DNA from: an uncultured Blastococcus sp.
GTDB taxonomy: Bacteria > Actinomycetota > Actinomycetes > Mycobacteriales > Antricoccaceae
DNA: 6,418 bases
NCBI GenBank assembly: GCA_946221975.1
Contig: CAMIGT010000083.1
Location: 1-6,418, forward strand
Direction: 5' to 3'
Positions within the stretch are counted from its first letter, which is position 1. Each line of letters begins with the position of its first letter. This document shows positions 5,286-6,418 of this stretch, one piece after another. The notes beneath the pieces are model-generated. The model saw only the letters and a program-made list of their open reading frames with translations, had not been told where the DNA came from and ran no database searches. The position numbers and the translations under genes were made by a program.

Positions 5286-6418
5286 GCGTCGCGGGGCCGC
5301 CTCCGGCTCGTCGCGCTTGCGGCAGTTTCCCTGGTGCCGTTGGCTTTTCTCGTCATCTTCTTCGTCGTCCCGGTTGCCGGCATGCTGGTGCGCGGGTTCA
5401 CCACCGCCGGCGCACTCGACCTGTCGGCGATCGGGCAGACGCTGGGCCGCCCCCGGATCCAGCGGATCATCTGGCTGACGATCGCGCAGGCGGTGACCGC
5501 CACGGTGATCGCCGTACTCGCCGGGTTGCCGCTCGCCTTTGCCTTGTATCGCTTGCGTTTTCCCGGTCGCGGAGTGCTTCGAGCGATCGTGACCGTGCCG
5601 TTCGTGCTGCCGACGGTGGTGGTCGGCGTGGCCTTCCGGACGCTGCTCGCCGACTCGGGGCCGCTGGGGTTCCTCGGGCTCGACGGCACCTGGCCGGCCA
5701 TCATCGCCGGGCTCGTGTTCTTCAACATCGCCGTGGTGGTGCGCTCGGTCGGGACCATCTGGGCCGGGCTCGACCCCCGCCGCGAAGAATCGGCCGCAGC
5801 CCTCGGCGCCAGCCCGCGCCAGGTGTTCTTCACCGTGACGCTGCCCGCGCTCACCCCGGCGCTGCTGTCGGCCGCGTCGGTCGTGTTTCTCTTCTGCGCC
5901 ACGGCTTTCGGTGTCGTGCTCACGATGGGCGGGCTCCGCTTCGGCACGATCGAGACCGAGATCTACCTGCAGACGGCCAACTTTCTCGACCTGAAGACCG
6001 CCGCCGTGCTGTCGGTGCTGCAGTTGGTGGTCGTCGTATTGCTGCTGTGGGTGGTCGGGCTCGCACGCGCGCGGGCCGAGCACAGCCAGCGGCTTATCGC
6101 TGCGTCGTCGCGGCGGATGCGTGCCGGTGACTGGCCGGTGCTGCTCGTCACCGCCGCGGTCGTCGTCTTCGTGGTGGCGCCGATCGCCAGCCTCGTCGTG
6201 CGCAGCTTGCGTCGTGGCGGTGAGTGGACGTTGGCGAACTACGCCAACCTCGGTACGACCGGCGACGGGTCTGCGCTCGCGATCCCGGTGTGGCAGGCCG
6301 CGCGCAACTCACTCGTGATCGCGCTCAACGCGACCGTGATTGCCGTCGTACTAGGGCTTCTTGTCGCCTTCGTCGCGACCCGGGTGCCGCGCTCACGTGC
6401 CGGACGGCGTGCGGTCGC
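5277..6418 (+). CDS. thiP: Thiamine ABC transporter permease ThiP (3' end missing)
   Basis: ThiP is the membrane component that moves thiamine delivered by ThiB, powered by the ATPase ThiQ. The frame is open from 5256 to the window end; the first usable start is GTG 5277, directly before the first membrane helix, giving 380 visible residues of an expected 500-550. Hydrophobic segments lie at about 11-38, 64-90, 103-124, 139-160, 190-225 and 245-265, forming the first permease half. VPFVLPTVVVGVAF (107-120) is typical of iron/thiamine-type permeases, and EESAAALGASPRQVFFTVTLP (from Glu170) is the EAA loop that docks on the ATPase. A second permease half begins near residue 287 with further helices at about 287-310 and 345-370, consistent with the fused two-domain ThiP. 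The start codon lies within the 17-bp tandem duplication, and no strong Shine-Dalgarno is seen (AGCGGTGA at most). Expression probably depends on read-on from thiB. thiQ is expected just downstream. Confidence 0.94.
   Translation, partial: MLAASRGRLRLVALAAVSLVPLAFLVIFFVVPVAGMLVRGFTTAGALDLSAIGQTLGRPRIQRIIWLTIAQAVTATVIAVLAGLPLAFALYRLRFPGRGVLRAIVTVPFVLPTVVVGVAFRTLLADSGPLGFLGLDGTWPAIIAGLVFFNIAVVVRSVGTIWAGLDPRREESAAALGASPRQVFFTVTLPALTPALLSAASVVFLFCATAFGVVLTMGGLRFGTIETEIYLQTANFLDLKTAAVLSVLQLVVVVLLLWVVGLARARAEHSQRLIAASSRRMRAGDWPVLLVTAAVVVFVVAPIASLVVRSLRRGGEWTLANYANLGTTGDGSALAIPVWQAARNSLVIALNATVIAVVLGLLVAFVATRVPRSRAGRRAV

Noticed and set aside
5060..6083. Long minus-strand open frames opposite thiB and thiP (5060-5947 and 5280-6083)
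   Set aside because: Ser/Thr/Arg- or His/Arg-rich low-complexity products with no motifs; the plus strand holds clear permease helices and the EAA loop.

Overview
The window comes from a high-GC Gram-positive bacterium, almost certainly an actinomycete. Third codon positions are strongly G/C, lipoprotein signals are common, there is a Q/Y-rich single-pass membrane protein of a style common in Actinobacteria, and the deaminase carries the 'ELHVHHVGSASPE' signature I associate with Streptomyces-type proteins. I cannot name the genus from sequence alone.

Left part (1-2903): a gamma-glutamyltransferase-family gene enters from the left edge (5' end missing) and ends at 1269. It converges, 25 bp apart, with a minus-strand pair: an adenosine-deaminase-superfamily gene (stop at 1866) followed by an overlapping gene for a small exported GH73 glucosaminidase. 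A small symmetrical hairpin sits at the convergence point.

Middle part (2904-4026): a short divergent intergenic region, then a plus-strand gene for a membrane-anchored protein. This protein has a ~130-residue Gln/Tyr-rich cytoplasmic tail, one transmembrane helix, a perfect TTEQ repeat linker and a small extracellular domain. A long near-perfect hairpin closes this unit.

Right part (4036-6418): a thiamine uptake operon. A TPP riboswitch lies directly upstream of thiB (thiamine-binding lipoprotein), followed by thiP (two-domain permease, running off the right edge). The ATPase gene thiQ would be expected just outside the window. The leader shows a consistent translational switch: a C/U segment can pair either with the aptamer's 3' strand or with the thiB Shine-Dalgarno. 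A 17-bp tandem duplication covers the thiB-thiP junction and the thiP start codon.

The functional assignments are mostly ordinary. The points most worth a second look are the riboswitch expression platform, the duplication at the thiP start, the possible re-assignment of the 'adenosine deaminase' to menaquinone biosynthesis (aminodeoxyfutalosine deaminase), and the low-complexity membrane protein with its slippage-prone repeat. I saw no CRISPR, insertion sequence, tRNA or rRNA, and no clearly new multi-gene system.
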